A stretch of 64,000 nucleotides of DNA from Pseudomonas sp. BMS12 (GCF_001592875.1 NZ_LSOF01000015.1:62001-126000); one strand, 5' to 3'. Positions 51,149 to 64,000 are shown, counted from the stretch's first letter. Notes: generated by a model from the sequence alone, not told the origin. Program-made: numbers and translations.

Positions 51149-52611
51149 TGCCCATGCCACTCAATCAATTGTTGCCGCAGGCGCACAGCGCCACGCTGAT
51201 TCGTGAGCTGACCCTGGACAGCCGCAAGGTGCGCCCGGGTGACATGTTCCTCGCCGTGCCGGGCCTGGCCCAGGACGGTCGCGCGCACATCGCCGATGCC
51301 ATCGCCCGCGGGGCGTCCGCTGTCGCCTACGAGGCCGAGGGTGCCGAGCACATGACCGCGCACAGTGCCGAACTGGTGCCGATCAAGGGGCTGGTTGGTC
51401 AGTTGTCCGCTATTGCCGGGCGCTTCTATGGCGAGCCGAGCCGTGCTCTGCGCCTGGTCGGTGTGACCGGCACCAACGGCAAGACCAGCGTCAGTCAGCT
51501 GCTGGCCCAAGCTCTGGACCTGCTCGGTGAGCGTTGCGGCATCGTCGGCACCCTGGGCACAGGTTTCTTCGAGGCCCTGCAAAGCGGTCGTCACACCACC
51601 CCGGATCCGGTCGCAGTTCAGGCGACTCTGGCCGACCTCAAGCAGGCGGGCGCACGAGCCCTGGCCATGGAGGTTTCCTCGCATGGCCTGGATCAGGGGC
51701 GCGTAGCGGCGCTGGACTTCGACGTGGCGGTGTACACCAACCTGTCGCGCGATCATCTCGACTATCACGGCACCATGGAGGCCTATGGTGCGGCCAAGGC
51801 CAAGCTGTTTGCCTGGCCCGACCTGCGCTGCCGAGTGATCAATCTGGACGATACCTTCGGTCGCCAGCTGGCCGAGCAGTCGCACGAATCGCGCCTGATC
51901 GGCTACAGCCTGGATGACAGTTCGGCCTACCTGCACTGCCGTGAGGTGCAGTTCGACGATCATGGCGTGCGTGCTCGCCTGATCACTCCGCAGGGCGAAG
52001 GCAACCTGCGCAGCCCGCTGCTCGGCCGATTCAACCTGAGCAACCTGCTGGCTGTGGTCGGTGCGCTGCTCGGCCTGGACTATGCACTGGATGAAATCCT
52101 GCGCGTGCTGCCGCAGCTGCAAGGCCCGGTCGGGCGCATGCAGCGCTTCGGTGGTCAGCAGTTGCCGCTGGTAGTGGTGGACTACGCGCACACCCCGGAT
52201 GCCTTGGAAAAGGCGCTGGAGGCGCTGCGCCCGCACGTGGCGGGTCGCCTGCTGTGCCTGTTCGGCTGTGGCGGTGATCGCGATAGCGGCAAGCGCCCGC
52301 TGATGGCCGCCGTGGCCGAGCGTCTGGCCGATGCGGTGCTGGTCACCGACGACAACCCGCGCAGCGAAGATCCAGCACAGATCCTCGCCGATATCCGCGC
52401 CGGTTTCGCCAAGCCCGAGGCCGCCGAGTTCGTATCCGGTCGTGGTGAAGCCATCGCCCGTCTGATCGCCTCCGCCCAGGTGGGCGACGTGGTACTGCTG
52501 GCCGGCAAGGGCCACGAGGATTACCAGGAGATCGCCGGCATCCGTCATGCCTTCTCCGACCTGGACGAGACCACCAAGGCGCTGGCCGCCTGGGAGGCCG
52601 CCCATGCTTAA
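51148..52611 (+). CDS. murE: UDP-MurNAc-L-Ala-D-Glu:meso-diaminopimelate ligase
   Basis: Mur ligase (487 residues) adding the third stem residue. The ATP-binding loop is GVTGTNGKTS at about 107-116. The amino-acid specificity motif DNPR (in VTDDNPRSEDP) indicates meso-diaminopimelate rather than lysine, as expected for a Gram-negative wall. It overlaps ftsI by one base and murF by eight bases. Confidence 0.98.
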
Positions 52612-53977
52612 GCCGCTGCAGCTGAGCGAAGTCTGTGCCGCGCTGGCGGCCCGTGTGGTCGGCGCCGATGTGGCGTTCTCGGCGGTGTCCACCGACAGCC
52701 GCAAGATCGAGGCCGGTCAGCTGTTCATCGCTCTGGTCGGGCCGAACTTCGATGGCCATGACTACCTGGCCGATGTCGCCGCTAAGGGCGCCGTTGCCGC
52801 GCTGGTGCAGCGTGAGGTGCCGGGTGCGCCGTTGCCGCAGCTGGTGGTGGCCGACACCCGTATTGCCCTCGGCCAGCTCGGTGCGCTGAACCGCGCTGCG
52901 TTCGCCAAGCCGCTGGCCGCCATTACCGGCTCCAGCGGCAAGACCACGGTCAAGGAGATGCTTGCCAGCATCCTGCGCGCCGGCCTCGGCGGTCCAGTGC
53001 TGGCCACCCATGGCAACCTCAACAACGACCTCGGCGCGCCGCTGACCCTGCTGGAACTGGCACCCGAGCATGTTGGTGCGGTGATCGAGCTGGGTGCCAA
53101 CCATATCGGCGAGATTGCCTACACCGTTGGCCTGACCCAGCCGCAGGTGGCTGTCATCACCAATGCCGGCCTGGCCCATGTCGGCGAGTTCGGTGGCCCG
53201 GACAAGATCATCGAGGCCAAGGGCGAGATTCTCGAAGGGCTGGCCGCCGATGGCGTGGCCGTGCTCAACCTGGACGACAAGGCCTTCGCCACCTGGCAGG
53301 CGCGCGCCGCCGGGCGCCAGGTGCTGAGCTTTGCCCTGAACAATTCAGCAGCGGACCTGCATTGCCTCGAACTGTGGCGCGACGCTCGCGGTTGCGCCGG
53401 CTTCAGCCTGGTGGGCGTGGCTGGTGTCGCACGCATCCAGCTCAACCTGCTGGGCGAGCACAGTGTGGCCAATGCCCTGGCCGCCGCCGCCGCTGCGCAT
53501 GCCCTGGGTGTGCCGCTGGTCGGGATCAAACAGGGTCTGGAGAGCGTGCAACCGGTCAAGGGGCGCGCCGTGGCCAGCCTGGCCCCGAACGGCTTGCGGG
53601 TGATCGATGACAGCTACAACGCCAACCCGCTTTCCATGTGCGCGGCAGTCGATATACTCGCCGCCTTCTCCGGCCGCACCGTCCTGGTGCTGGGAGATAT
53701 GGGCGAGTTGGGCGAGTGGGCCGAGCAGGGCCATCGCGATGTCGGCGCACATGCTGCCGGCAAGGTCGATGCGCTCTACGCCGTGGGGCCGCTGATGGCG
53801 CATGCCGTCGCGGCTTTTGGTGAAAAAGGCCGCCACTTTGCCGATCAAGCCAGCCTGATCGACGCTCTTCGCGCCGAATCGGGTGACACCACCATTCTAA
53901 TTAAAGGCTCGCGCAGCGCGGCGATGGACAAGATCGTCGATGCGCTGCTGCAACGGGCATCGGGGGAGGCACACTAA
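52604..53977 (+). CDS. murF: UDP-MurNAc-tripeptide:D-alanyl-D-alanine ligase
   Basis: Mur ligase (457 residues) that attaches the D-Ala-D-Ala dipeptide made by Ddl (encoded later in this cluster), completing the pentapeptide. The P-loop is [13 protein letters not shown]. The MurF-specific segment [13 protein letters not shown] is present. The start is [14 protein letters not shown], within the last codons of murE; an upstream in-frame codon at 52547 lies inside murE and is not supported. mraY starts 2 bases after its stop. Confidence 0.97.
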   Translation: MLKPLQLSEVCAALAARVVGADVAFSAVSTDSRKIEAGQLFIALVGPNFDGHDYLADVAAKGAVAALVQREVPGAPLPQLVVADTRIALGQLGALNRAAFAKPLAAITGSSGKTTVKEMLASILRAGLGGPVLATHGNLNNDLGAPLTLLELAPEHVGAVIELGANHIGEIAYTVGLTQPQVAVITNAGLAHVGEFGGPDKIIEAKGEILEGLAADGVAVLNLDDKAFATWQARAAGRQVLSFALNNSAADLHCLELWRDARGCAGFSLVGVAGVARIQLNLLGEHSVANALAAAAAAHALGVPLVGIKQGLESVQPVKGRAVASLAPNGLRVIDDSYNANPLSMCAAVDILAAFSGRTVLVLGDMGELGEWAEQGHRDVGAHAAGKVDALYAVGPLMAHAVAAFGEKGRHFADQASLIDALRAESGDTTILIKGSRSAAMDKIVDALLQRASGEAH

Positions 53978-53979
53978 TC

Positions 53980-55062
53980 ATGCTGCTGCTGCTGGCGGAG
54001 TACCTGCAACAGTTCCACACCGGCTTCGGGGTATTCCAGTACCTGACCCTGCGCGGGATTCTCGGGGTGCTGACCGCTCTGGCCCTGTCGCTGTGGCTGG
54101 GGCCGTGGATGATTCGCACCCTGCAGATCCGCCAGATCGGCCAGGCCGTGCGCAACGATGGGCCGCAGTCGCACCTGTCGAAGAAGGGCACACCGACCAT
54201 GGGCGGTGCGCTGATTCTTACCGCCATCGCCGTCAGCACCCTGCTCTGGGCCGACCTCTCCAATCGCTACGTGTGGACCGTGCTGGCCGTGACCCTGCTG
54301 TTCGGCGCCATCGGCTGGGTCGACGACTACCGCAAGGTGATCGAGAAGAACTCGCGCGGCCTGCCGAGCCGCTGGAAGTATTTCTGGCAGTCGGTGTTCG
54401 GCCTGGCCGCCGCCGTCTTCCTCTATATGACCGCGCAGAGCCCGGTGGAAACCACCCTGATCGTACCGATGCTCAAGGACGTGGCCCTGCCGCTGGGCGT
54501 CGGTTTCGTGGTGCTGACCTACTTCGTCATCGTCGGTACCAGCAACGCGGTGAACCTGACCGACGGCCTGGATGGCCTGGCCATCCTGCCGACCGTGATG
54601 GTGGCCGGTGCGCTGGCGATCTTCTGCTACCTGTCGGGCAACATCAAATTCGCCGAATACCTGCTGATTCCCTACGTGCCGGGTGCCGGTGAGCTGATCG
54701 TGTTCTGCGCCGCGCTGGTCGGTGCCGGCCTTGGCTTCCTCTGGTTCAACACCTACCCGGCCCAGGTGTTCATGGGTGACGTCGGCGCACTGGCGCTGGG
54801 TGCCGCACTAGGCACCATCGCCGTGATCGTCCGCCAGGAGATCGTGCTGTTCATCATGGGCGGCGTGTTCGTCATGGAAACCCTGTCGGTGATGATCCAG
54901 GTCGCCAGCTTCAAGCTGACCGGCAAGCGCGTGTTCCGCATGGCGCCGATCCACCATCACTTCGAACTCAAAGGTTGGCCGGAGCCGCGCGTGATCGTGC
55001 GCTTCTGGATCATCACCGTAATTCTCGTCCTGGTCGGCCTGGCCACCCTGAAGCTGAGGTAA
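53980..55062 (+). CDS. mraY: Phospho-MurNAc-pentapeptide translocase MraY
   Basis: Inner-membrane enzyme (360 residues, about ten helices) that transfers phospho-MurNAc-pentapeptide to undecaprenyl phosphate to make lipid I. Catalytic and Mg-binding residues are found in [17 protein letters not shown] and the MAPIHHHFE loop. The N-terminal sequence is unusually leucine-rich ([11 protein letters not shown]). It lies between murF and murD with gaps of 2 and 6 bases. Confidence 0.98.
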   Translation: MLLLLAEYLQQFHTGFGVFQYLTLRGILGVLTALALSLWLGPWMIRTLQIRQIGQAVRNDGPQSHLSKKGTPTMGGALILTAIAVSTLLWADLSNRYVWTVLAVTLLFGAIGWVDDYRKVIEKNSRGLPSRWKYFWQSVFGLAAAVFLYMTAQSPVETTLIVPMLKDVALPLGVGFVVLTYFVIVGTSNAVNLTDGLDGLAILPTVMVAGALAIFCYLSGNIKFAEYLLIPYVPGAGELIVFCAALVGAGLGFLWFNTYPAQVFMGDVGALALGAALGTIAVIVRQEIVLFIMGGVFVMETLSVMIQVASFKLTGKRVFRMAPIHHHFELKGWPEPRVIVRFWIITVILVLVGLATLKLR

Positions 55063-55068
55063 TAGAGA

Positions 55069-56415
55069 GTGTCGCTGATCGCTTCCGACCAGTTCCGCAT
55101 CGTTGTCGGCCTCGGCAAGAGCGGCATGTCCCTGGTGCGCTTCCTGGCGCAGCAGGGCGTGCGATTCGCCGTGGCCGATACGCGCGCGAACCCGCCGGAG
55201 CTGGCGACCCTGCAGCGCGACTACCCAGAAGTGGAAGTGCGCTGCGGTGAGCTGGATGTCGATTTCCTCTGCCGTGCCTCGGAGCTGTACGTGAGCCCCG
55301 GCCTGGCCCTGGCCACCCCGGCGCTGCGCGAAGCAGCCGCCCGCGGCGTGAAGATGTCCGGCGACATCGACCTGTTCACCCGTTATGCCAAGGCGCCGAT
55401 CGTCGCTATCACCGGCTCCAACGCCAAGAGCACCGTCACCACCCTGGTCGGTGAGATGGCGGCAGCGGCCGGCAAGAAAGTCGCCGTCGGCGGCAACATC
55501 GGCACTCCGGCGCTGGATCTGCTCAGCGACGAGGTCGAGCTGTACGTGCTGGAGCTGTCCAGTTTCCAGCTGGAGACCACCGAGCGCCTGGGCGCCGAAG
55601 TGGCCACCTGCCTGAATATCAGCGAAGACCACATGGACCGCTACGCCGGCATGGCCCAGTACCACCTGGCCAAGCACCGCATCTTCCGTGGTGCCAAGCA
55701 GGTGGTGGTCAACCGTGACGACGCCCTGTCGCGCCCGTTGATCGCCGACCAGGTACCGTGCTGGAGCTTCGGCCTGGGCAAGCCCGACTTCAAGCGCTTC
55801 GGCCTGATTGAGGAGGGCGGTGAGAAATATCTGGCCTTCCAGTTCGAAACGCTGATGCCGACCGCCGAGCTGAAGATTCGCGGCGCGCACAACCAGTCCA
55901 ACGCCCTGGCGGCCCTGGCCCTGGGCCACGCGGTCGGCCTGCCGTTCGCCGCCATGCTCGACACCCTGCGCCACTTCGCCGGCCTGCCGCACCGTTGCCA
56001 GTGGGTGCGCGAGCGGCATGGTGTCGGTTATTACGATGATTCCAAGGCCACCAATGTCGGCGCCGCCCTGGCTGCCATCGAGGGCCTGGGCGCCGATATC
56101 GCCGGCAAGCTGGTGCTGATCGCCGGTGGCGATGGCAAGGGCGCCGACTTCTCCGCCCTCAAGGCGCCGGTAGCCAAGTTCTGCCGCGCCGTGGTGCTGC
56201 TGGGGCGCGATGCCGAATTGCTCGCCGAGGCGCTGGCCGACGGCGCTGCGCTGGTGCGCGTTAAGACTCTGGACGAAGCTGTGCAGCGTGCCGCCACCCT
56301 GGCCGAGCCAGGCGATGCGGTACTGCTGTCGCCGGCCTGCGCCAGCCTGGACATGTTCAAGAACTTCGAAGAGCGTGGGCGCCTGTTCGCCCTGGCAGCG
56401 GAGGGCCTGGTCTGA
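55069..56415 (+). CDS. murD: UDP-MurNAc-L-alanine:D-glutamate ligase
   Basis: Mur ligase (448 residues) that adds D-glutamate to UDP-MurNAc-L-Ala. The ATP-binding loop reads ITGSNAKSTVTTL. The usual GTNGKS here has Ala for the second Gly, a variant I recall in other pseudomonads, so it is probably functional. Other conserved segments are LELSSFQLETT, HNQSNALAAL and YYDDSKATN. The start codon is GTG (MSLIASDQFRIVVG). One-base overlap with ftsW. Confidence 0.97.
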   Translation: MSLIASDQFRIVVGLGKSGMSLVRFLAQQGVRFAVADTRANPPELATLQRDYPEVEVRCGELDVDFLCRASELYVSPGLALATPALREAAARGVKMSGDIDLFTRYAKAPIVAITGSNAKSTVTTLVGEMAAAAGKKVAVGGNIGTPALDLLSDEVELYVLELSSFQLETTERLGAEVATCLNISEDHMDRYAGMAQYHLAKHRIFRGAKQVVVNRDDALSRPLIADQVPCWSFGLGKPDFKRFGLIEEGGEKYLAFQFETLMPTAELKIRGAHNQSNALAALALGHAVGLPFAAMLDTLRHFAGLPHRCQWVRERHGVGYYDDSKATNVGAALAAIEGLGADIAGKLVLIAGGDGKGADFSALKAPVAKFCRAVVLLGRDAELLAEALADGAALVRVKTLDEAVQRAATLAEPGDAVLLSPACASLDMFKNFEERGRLFALAAEGLV

Positions 56416-57626
56416 TGCTGGCTCGTCTGCTTGCCACGCCGTCGCCGCTGAATACCCGCCGTGGTATCGACTTGGACTTCCCGCTGCTGGCCGGTTGCCT
56501 GGCACTGCTCGGCCTGGGCCTGGTGATGATCACCTCGGCCTCCTCGGAAGTGGCCGCCGCGCAGACCGGCAACACGCTGTACTACATGGTGCGGCATCTG
56601 ATCTACCTGGGTATCGGCCTGGTCGCTGCGCTGTTCACCCTGCAGGTGCCGATCAGTACCTGGCAACGTCTCAGTGTGCCGCTGCTGGGCTTCGCCGCGC
56701 TGCTGCTGATCCTGGTGCTGGTGCCGGGCATCGGTCGCGAGGTCAACGGTGCATCGCGCTGGATTGGCTTCGGCGTGTTCAACGTACAGCCCTCCGAACT
56801 GGCCAAGGTCTTTGCCGTGTTCTATCTGGCCAGCTACCTGGTGCGCCGGCAGAAACAGGTGCGTGAGAGCTGGCTGGGCTTCATCAATCCCTTCATCGTG
56901 CTGATGCCGCTGGCCGCGTTGTTGCTGCTGGAGCCGGACTTCGGCGCCACCGTGGTGATGTTCGGTGCTGCGGGCGCCATGCTGTTCCTCGGTGGTGTCG
57001 GCCTGATCCGCTTCCTGCTGCTGGTAATCGCGGCGACCGGCGGCGTGCTGGTGCTGATCCAGGACCCGTATCGCTGGGAACGCATCACCAACTTCTCCAA
57101 CCCCTGGGCCGATCAGTTCGGCGCGGGTTATCAGCTGTCCCAGGCGCTGATCGCCTTCGGTCGTGGCGAGTGGCTGGGCGTGGGCCTGGGCAACAGCATC
57201 CAGAAGCAGTTCTACCTGCCGGAAGCCCATACCGATTTCGTCTTTGCCGTGCTGGCCGAGGAGTTGGGCATGGTCGGCGCGCTGCTCACCGTCGCCCTGT
57301 TCGTCTTCGTCGCCGTGCGCGCGCTGTACATCGGCCTGTGGGCGGAGAAGGCCAAGCAGCTGTTCTCCGCCTATGTGGCCTACGGTCTGGCCATGCTCTG
57401 GATCGGCCAGATCCTGATCAACATCGGCGTGAACACCGGCCTGCTGCCTACCAAGGGCCTGACCCTGCCGTTCCTCAGCTACGGCGGCAGCTCGCTGATC
57501 ATCTGCTGCGCCAGCCTGGGTGTGCTGCTGCGTATCGAGTGGGAGCGGCGTACTGCGCTGGGCAGCGAGGAAGTCGAGTTCGACGAAACCGACTTCGCCG
57601 AAGAGGAGCTTGGCCATGCGCGGTAA
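56415..57626 (+). CDS. ftsW: Septal peptidoglycan polymerase FtsW (SEDS family)
   Basis: SEDS-family lipid-II glycosyltransferase (403 residues, ten membrane helices) working with FtsI at the septum. The family motif NIGVNTGLLPTKGLTLPFLSYGGSS is visible (NTGLLPTKGLTLPFLSYGG). The conserved catalytic-loop Asp region is EAHTDFVFAVLAEELG. The C-terminal tail is acidic (EEVEFDETDFAEEE) and cytoplasmic. It overlaps murG by 11 bases. Confidence 0.97.
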   Translation: MLARLLATPSPLNTRRGIDLDFPLLAGCLALLGLGLVMITSASSEVAAAQTGNTLYYMVRHLIYLGIGLVAALFTLQVPISTWQRLSVPLLGFAALLLILVLVPGIGREVNGASRWIGFGVFNVQPSELAKVFAVFYLASYLVRRQKQVRESWLGFINPFIVLMPLAALLLLEPDFGATVVMFGAAGAMLFLGGVGLIRFLLLVIAATGGVLVLIQDPYRWERITNFSNPWADQFGAGYQLSQALIAFGRGEWLGVGLGNSIQKQFYLPEAHTDFVFAVLAEELGMVGALLTVALFVFVAVRALYIGLWAEKAKQLFSAYVAYGLAMLWIGQILINIGVNTGLLPTKGLTLPFLSYGGSSLIICCASLGVLLRIEWERRTALGSEEVEFDETDFAEEELGHAR

Positions 57627-58678
57627 TGTCCTGATCATGGCCGGCGGCACCGGTGGCCATGTGTTCCCGGCCCTGGCCTGTGCTCGCGAGTTCCAGGCGC
57701 GTGGCTATGCCGTGCACTGGCTGGGCACGCCGCGCGGCATCGAGAATGAGCTGGTGCCGGCGGCGGGACTGCCGCTGCACCTGATTCAGGTCGCCGGGCT
57801 GCGTGGCAAGAGCAAACTGGCCCTGTTCAAGGCACCGTTCCAGCTCATCCGCGCGCTGTTCCAGGCGCGCAAGGTGATGCGCGAGCTGCAACCGGTGTGC
57901 GTGCTGGGCATGGGCGGCTATGTGACCGGTCCGGGTGGTCTAGCCGCGCGCATGAGTGGCGCACCGCTGGTGATTCACGAGCAGAACGCCGTGGCCGGTA
58001 CCGCCAACCGCAGCCTGGTGCCCTTCGCCGTGCGGGTGTGCGAGGCCTTCCCGAATACCTTCGGCAAGCGCGCCAAACTGCGCACCACCGGTAACCCGGT
58101 GCGTGAGGAGCTGTTCCTGGAAACCCCGCGCGATGCGCTGGAGGCTCGCAAGCCGCGCCTGCTGGTGCTGGGTGGCAGCCTGGGCGCCGAGCCGTTGAAC
58201 AAATTGCTGCCGGCGGCCCTGGCCAAGGTGCCGGCCGAGCTGCGTCCGCAGGTGTTCCACCAGGCCGGCAAGCAACACGATGGCATCACTGCGGAGCGTT
58301 ATCGCGAAGTGGCGGTCGAAGCGCAGGTCGCGCCCTTCATCAAGGACATGGCTCAGGCCTATGCCTGGGCCGATCTGGTGGTCTGTCGCGCCGGCGCGCT
58401 GACTGTCAGCGAGCTGGCCGCTGCCGGCCTGCCGTCTTTCCTCGTGCCGCTGCCGCATGCAATCGACGACCACCAGAGCCGCAATGCCGATTATCTGGCG
58501 AAGGAGGGCGCCGCCATCCTTCTCCCGCAACATGCCACTGACGCGGACAAGCTGGCCGCGCAGTTGACCGAGGTTCTGATGCACCCAGAAAAACTCAAAG
58601 CCATGGGCCGCACCGCGCGCAGCCTGGCCAAACCCGATGCCACCCGCACGGTGGTGGAAATCTGCCTGGAGGTGGCCC

Positions 58679-58686
<8 letters not shown>
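57616..58686 (+). CDS. murG: Lipid II synthase MurG
   Basis: Membrane-associated GT-B glycosyltransferase (356 residues) that adds GlcNAc to lipid I. The N-terminal glycine-rich loop is [14 protein letters not shown]. The UDP-GlcNAc-binding residues lie in [18 protein letters not shown]. The start is [14 protein letters not shown] at 57616, within the end of ftsW; the open frame upstream (from 57520) is an overlap artefact. It overlaps murC by eight bases. Confidence 0.97.
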
Positions 58687-61065
<2,379 letters not shown>

Positions 61066-61067
61066 GC

Positions 61068-61925
61068 ATGGTTGCCACTGTCCGTCACCCACAGCCCATG
61101 GGAGGCGCCACTCGGCGTCAGCCTATTGCTGCGCGCGGGGCGAGCCGGATGGTGGCCAAGCAACCTCTGTCTGCGCGCCTGCCGCGCCCCGACTTTAGCG
61201 GCGTCAAGCGCCTGCTGTGGCCGCTGTTGCTGCTGGGCCTGGGCCTTGGCACCTATGAGCTGGCGCAGCGTCTGATCCCCTACGCCGACCGGCCGATCAG
61301 CCGCATCAGCGTGCAGGGCGAACTCAGCTACATCAGCCAGCAGGCGGTACAGGAGCGCATCGCACCGTTCGTCTCGGCGAGCTTCTTCACCGTCGACCTG
61401 GCCGGCATGCGCGCCGAGCTGGAACAGATGCCCTGGATCGCCCATGCCGAAGTGCGTCGCGTGTGGCCCGATCAGGTCGCCATCAGCCTGCAGGAGCAGC
61501 TGCCGGTGGCGCGCTGGGGCGACGGGGCGCTGCTCAACAACCAGGGCCGCGCCTTCGCCCCGAGCGAAGCGGCCAACTACGAACATCTGCCACTGCTGTC
61601 CGGGCCCAGGCGCGCCCAGCAGCAGGTGATGCAGCAATACCAGATGCTCAGCCAGCTGCTGCGGCCGATGGGCTTTTCCATCACCCGCCTGGAGCTGCGC
61701 GAGCACGGCAGCTGGTTCCTCAGCACCGCCCAGGGCGTGGAGATTCTCCTCGGCCGGGATCACCTGGTGGACAAGATGCGGCGCTTCACCGCCATCCACG
61801 ACAAGGTGCTGAAGCAGCAGATGACGAATATCGAGCGCATCGACCTGCGTTACGCCAACGGCCTGGCCGTGGCCTGGCGCGAACCGGTGGCGCCAGCGGC
61901 GGCGGTTGCCGCGGCCGCACAGTGA
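61068..61925 (+). CDS. ftsQ: Cell division protein FtsQ
   Basis: Bitopic divisome protein (285 residues) that recruits FtsL and FtsB. It has a long basic cytoplasmic tail (about 1-48), one membrane helix ([17 protein letters not shown], about 50-66), a POTRA domain starting at about 76 ([18 protein letters not shown]) and an FtsQ/DivIB beta domain. The tail ends Ala-rich ([10 protein letters not shown]). ftsA follows after 20 bases with its own AAGGAG site. Confidence 0.95.
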   Translation: MVATVRHPQPMGGATRRQPIAARGASRMVAKQPLSARLPRPDFSGVKRLLWPLLLLGLGLGTYELAQRLIPYADRPISRISVQGELSYISQQAVQERIAPFVSASFFTVDLAGMRAELEQMPWIAHAEVRRVWPDQVAISLQEQLPVARWGDGALLNNQGRAFAPSEAANYEHLPLLSGPRRAQQQVMQQYQMLSQLLRPMGFSITRLELREHGSWFLSTAQGVEILLGRDHLVDKMRRFTAIHDKVLKQQMTNIERIDLRYANGLAVAWREPVAPAAAVAAAAQ

Positions 61926-61945
61926 ATCAAGGAGAACGGTAAGTC

Positions 61946-63190
61946 ATGGCAAGCGTGCAAAGCGGCAAGATGATCGTCGGCCTCGACATCGGCACCTCCA
62001 AGGTGGTGGCGCTGGTGGGCGAGGTGACGGCCGATGGCGAGCTGGACATCGTCGGTATCGGCACCAGCCCGTCGCGCGGCCTGAAGAAGGGCGTGGTGGT
62101 CAATATCGAGTCCACCGTGCAGTCGATCCAGCGCGCCATCGAAGAAGCGCAACTGATGGCCGGCTGCCGCATCCACTCGGCCTTCGTCGGTATCGCCGGC
62201 AACCATATCCGTAGCCTTAACAGCCACGGCATCGTCGCCATTCGCGATCGCGAAGTCAGCCCTGCGGATCTGGAGCGCGTGCTGGACGCCGCCCAGGCGG
62301 TGGCCATTCCGGCTGATCAGCGCGTGCTGCACACCCTGCCGCAGGATTATGTGATCGATAACCAGGAAGGCGTGCGCGAGCCCATGGGCATGTCCGGCGT
62401 GCGTCTGGAAGCCAAGGTACATGTGGTCACCTGCGCCACCAATGCCGCGCAGAACATCGAAAAATGCGTGCGCCGTTGCGGCCTGGAAGTCGACGACATC
62501 ATTCTCGAACAGCTGGCTTCCGCCTACTCGGTACTGACCGAGGACGAGAAGGAGCTGGGTGTGTGCCTGGTCGACATCGGCGGCGGCACTACCGACATCG
62601 CCATCTTCACCGAAGGCGCGATCCGCCACACGGCGGTGATCCCGATTGCCGGCGACCAAGTCACCAACGACATCGCCATGGCCCTGCGGACGCCGACCCA
62701 GTACGCCGAAGAGATCAAGATCCGTTACGCCTGTGCCCTGGCCAAGCTGGCCGGTGCTGGCGAGACCATCAAGGTGCCCAGTGTGGGCGAACGGCCGCCG
62801 CGCGACCTGTCGCGCCAGTCCCTGGCCGAAGTGGTCGAGCCGCGTTACGACGAGCTGTTCACGCTGATCCAGGCCGAACTGCGCCGCAGTGGCTACGAGG
62901 ACATGATCCCGGCCGGCATCGTGCTGACCGGCGGCACCGCCAAGATGGAAGGTGCTGTCGAACTGGCCGAGGAAATCTTTCACATGCCGGTGCGCCTGGG
63001 TGTGCCGCACAGCGTCAAGGGCCTGACCGACGTGGTGCGCAACCCTATCTATTCCACCGGCGTCGGGCTGCTGATGTACGGGCTGCGCAAGCAAGCCGAC
63101 GGCTATCAGTCGCCCGGCATTCAATATGGCGATGAGGCCAGAACACCGGTACTGGAGCGGCTGAAACGCTGGGTCCAGGGCAATTTCTGA
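61946..63190 (+). CDS. ftsA: Cell division protein FtsA
   Basis: Actin-like ATPase (414 residues) that anchors FtsZ polymers to the membrane. Phosphate-binding segments are IVGLDIGTSKVVALVGE and VDIGGGTTDIAIF, and the adenosine motif is VLTGGTAKMEG. The 1C subdomain lies between them. The C-terminal amphipathic membrane-targeting helix is LERLKRWVQGNF. An AAGGAG site precedes the ATG. ftsZ follows after 52 bases. Confidence 0.98.
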   Translation: MASVQSGKMIVGLDIGTSKVVALVGEVTADGELDIVGIGTSPSRGLKKGVVVNIESTVQSIQRAIEEAQLMAGCRIHSAFVGIAGNHIRSLNSHGIVAIRDREVSPADLERVLDAAQAVAIPADQRVLHTLPQDYVIDNQEGVREPMGMSGVRLEAKVHVVTCATNAAQNIEKCVRRCGLEVDDIILEQLASAYSVLTEDEKELGVCLVDIGGGTTDIAIFTEGAIRHTAVIPIAGDQVTNDIAMALRTPTQYAEEIKIRYACALAKLAGAGETIKVPSVGERPPRDLSRQSLAEVVEPRYDELFTLIQAELRRSGYEDMIPAGIVLTGGTAKMEGAVELAEEIFHMPVRLGVPHSVKGLTDVVRNPIYSTGVGLLMYGLRKQADGYQSPGIQYGDEARTPVLERLKRWVQGNF

Positions 63191-63225
63191 TGTGTAACCC
63201 GCGGTAGCTGTAGGCGATAACTAAA

Positions 63226-63242
63226 AAGGAAGGAGAGGGGAA
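63226..63242 (+). promoter_or_regulatory. Strong ribosome-binding site of ftsZ
   Basis: AAGGAAGGAG (63226-63235) ends 7 bases before the ftsZ ATG. It is the purine-richest site in the cluster and fits the high protein level needed for FtsZ compared with FtsA and FtsQ. Confidence 0.7.
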
Positions 63243-64000
63243 ATGTTCGAACTAGTAGATAACGTCCCGCAAAGTGCAGTGATCAAGGTGATCGGTGTGG
63301 GTGGCGGTGGTGGCAACGCCGTCAACCACATGATCAAGAACAATGTCGAAGGCGTCGAGTTCATCTGCGCCAACACCGACGCGCAGGCGCTGAAGAACGT
63401 CGGTGCGCGTAGCGTGCTGCAACTCGGCACCGGCGTAACCAAGGGCCTGGGCGCCGGCACCAACCCGGAAATCGGCCGCCAGGCCGCCATGGAAGATCGA
63501 GATCGCATCGCCGAAGTGCTGGAAGGCGCCGACATGGTCTTCATCACCACCGGCATGGGTGGCGGTACCGGTACCGGTGCGGCGCCGATCATCGCCGAAG
63601 TGGCCAAGGAAATGGGCATCCTCACCGTGGCTGTGGTGACCCGTCCGTTCCCGTTCGAAGGCCGCAAGCGCATGCAGGTCGCCGACGAGGGTATCCGTGC
63701 CCTGTCCGAATGCGTTGACTCGCTGATCACCATCCCCAACGAGAAGCTGCTGACCATTCTCGGCAAGGACGCCAGCCTGCTGTCTGCCTTCGCCAAGGCT
63801 GACGACGTGCTGTCCGGCGCCGTGCGCGGCATCTCCGACATCATGCAGCGTCCGGGCCTGATGAACGTCGACTTCGCCGACGTGAAGACGGTGATGGGCG
63901 AAATGGGTATGGCCATGATGGGCACCGGCGCCGCCAGTGGCCCGAACCGTGCGCGCGAGGCTACCGAAGCGGCCATCCGCAACCCGCTGCTGGAAGACGT
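63243..64000 (+). CDS. ftsZ: Cell division protein FtsZ, 5' part (3' end outside window)
   Basis: Tubulin-like GTPase that forms the Z-ring. The 252 complete codons in the window cover the GTP-binding domain: the N-terminal [15 protein letters not shown] loop, the tubulin signature GGGTGTG at 106-112, and the T7-loop segment [11 protein letters not shown] with its catalytic Asp. The reading frame is open to the last base, so the missing part is the C-terminal domain, the linker and the conserved tail. Confidence 0.98.
   Translation, partial: MFELVDNVPQSAVIKVIGVGGGGGNAVNHMIKNNVEGVEFICANTDAQALKNVGARSVLQLGTGVTKGLGAGTNPEIGRQAAMEDRDRIAEVLEGADMVFITTGMGGGTGTGAAPIIAEVAKEMGILTVAVVTRPFPFEGRKRMQVADEGIRALSECVDSLITIPNEKLLTILGKDASLLSAFAKADDVLSGAVRGISDIMQRPGLMNVDFADVKTVMGEMGMAMMGTGAASGPNRAREATEAAIRNPLLED

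Noticed and set aside
55400..55450. Possible defect in the MurD P-loop (NAK instead of NGK)
   Set aside because: All other catalytic segments are intact, and I recall the same variant in other Pseudomonas MurD proteins, so it is probably a normal lineage feature.
61850..63124. A 424-codon minus-strand frame opposite ftsA
   Set aside because: Same cause as for the cysNC shadow; ftsA motifs on the plus strand are complete.

Overview
The window is a 64 kb stretch of a GC-rich gammaproteobacterial chromosome, almost certainly a Pseudomonas. The gene order matches, almost gene for gene, what I recall of P. aeruginosa PAO1 from PA4477 down to PA4407. Genus-typical details include a short 211-residue HisG, a CysN-CysC fusion, AlgW, the rpoN-hpf-ptsN-rapZ-NPr cluster and REP-type palindromes. 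I cannot fix the species. Coding density is very high, there are no tRNA genes, prophages, insertion sequences or CRISPR arrays, and both ends cut genes (rng at the left, ftsZ at the right).

Layout. 1-9.5 kb: 3' end of RNase G, the giant envelope protein YhdP, a nitrilase-family amidase, the TldD/PmbA protease pair and the ribosome-assembly factor YjgA (DarP). 9.6-16.6 kb, minus strand: NPr, RapZ, EIIA-Ntr, HPF, RpoN (nitrogen PTS and sigma-54 block), then LptB-LptA-LptC, KdsC and KdsD (LPS transport and Kdo synthesis). 16.9-19.9 kb: the mlaFEDCB phospholipid-transport operon, facing away from kdsD. 20.0-24.8 kb: ibaG, murA, hisG, hisD, hisC. 24.8-26.9 kb: the AlgW envelope-stress protease and a Nif3-family protein. 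27.0-29.8 kb: cysD and cysNC for sulfate activation, followed by a 400-base gene-free stretch holding a REP cluster between two terminators. 30.2-37.3 kb: yhcB/zapG, an alpha/beta hydrolase, trpS, zapE, a GlxA-type regulator divergent from an LCAD-type acyl-CoA dehydrogenase, and an aldo/keto reductase. 37.6-42.4 kb: rplM-rpsI, the cytochrome bc1 operon petABC and sspA-sspB. 42.5-46.9 kb: a BON lipoprotein, gmhA, yraN, lpoA (minus strand) and divergent rsmI. 46.9-47.4 kb: a small inverted-repeat element and the RNase P RNA gene rnpB. 47.7-64 kb: the dcw cluster mraZ-rsmH-ftsL-ftsI-murE-murF-mraY-murD-ftsW-murG-murC-ddlB-ftsQ-ftsA-ftsZ.

The theme is envelope construction and division. Peptidoglycan precursors (murA-G, mraY, ddlB), septal synthesis (ftsW, ftsI, ftsL, ftsQ, ftsA, ftsZ, lpoA), LPS (kdsCD, lptABC, gmhA), phospholipid homeostasis (mla, yhdP) and envelope-stress sensing (algW) sit together with core translation and energy genes. 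The dcw genes overlap or abut by a few bases and I see no terminator from mraZ through ftsZ.

I did not find a plausible new multi-gene system. The points most worth a second look are non-coding. They are a MITE-like repeat that overlaps the rsmI stop codon and ends 4 bases before the inferred rnpB promoter, a REP/REPIN cluster, a 10-bp-periodic operator in front of mraZ, and several unexplained intergenic palindromes. Two blocks that I remember from PAO1 are also missing here (fagA-fumC-orfX-sodA and mltB1).
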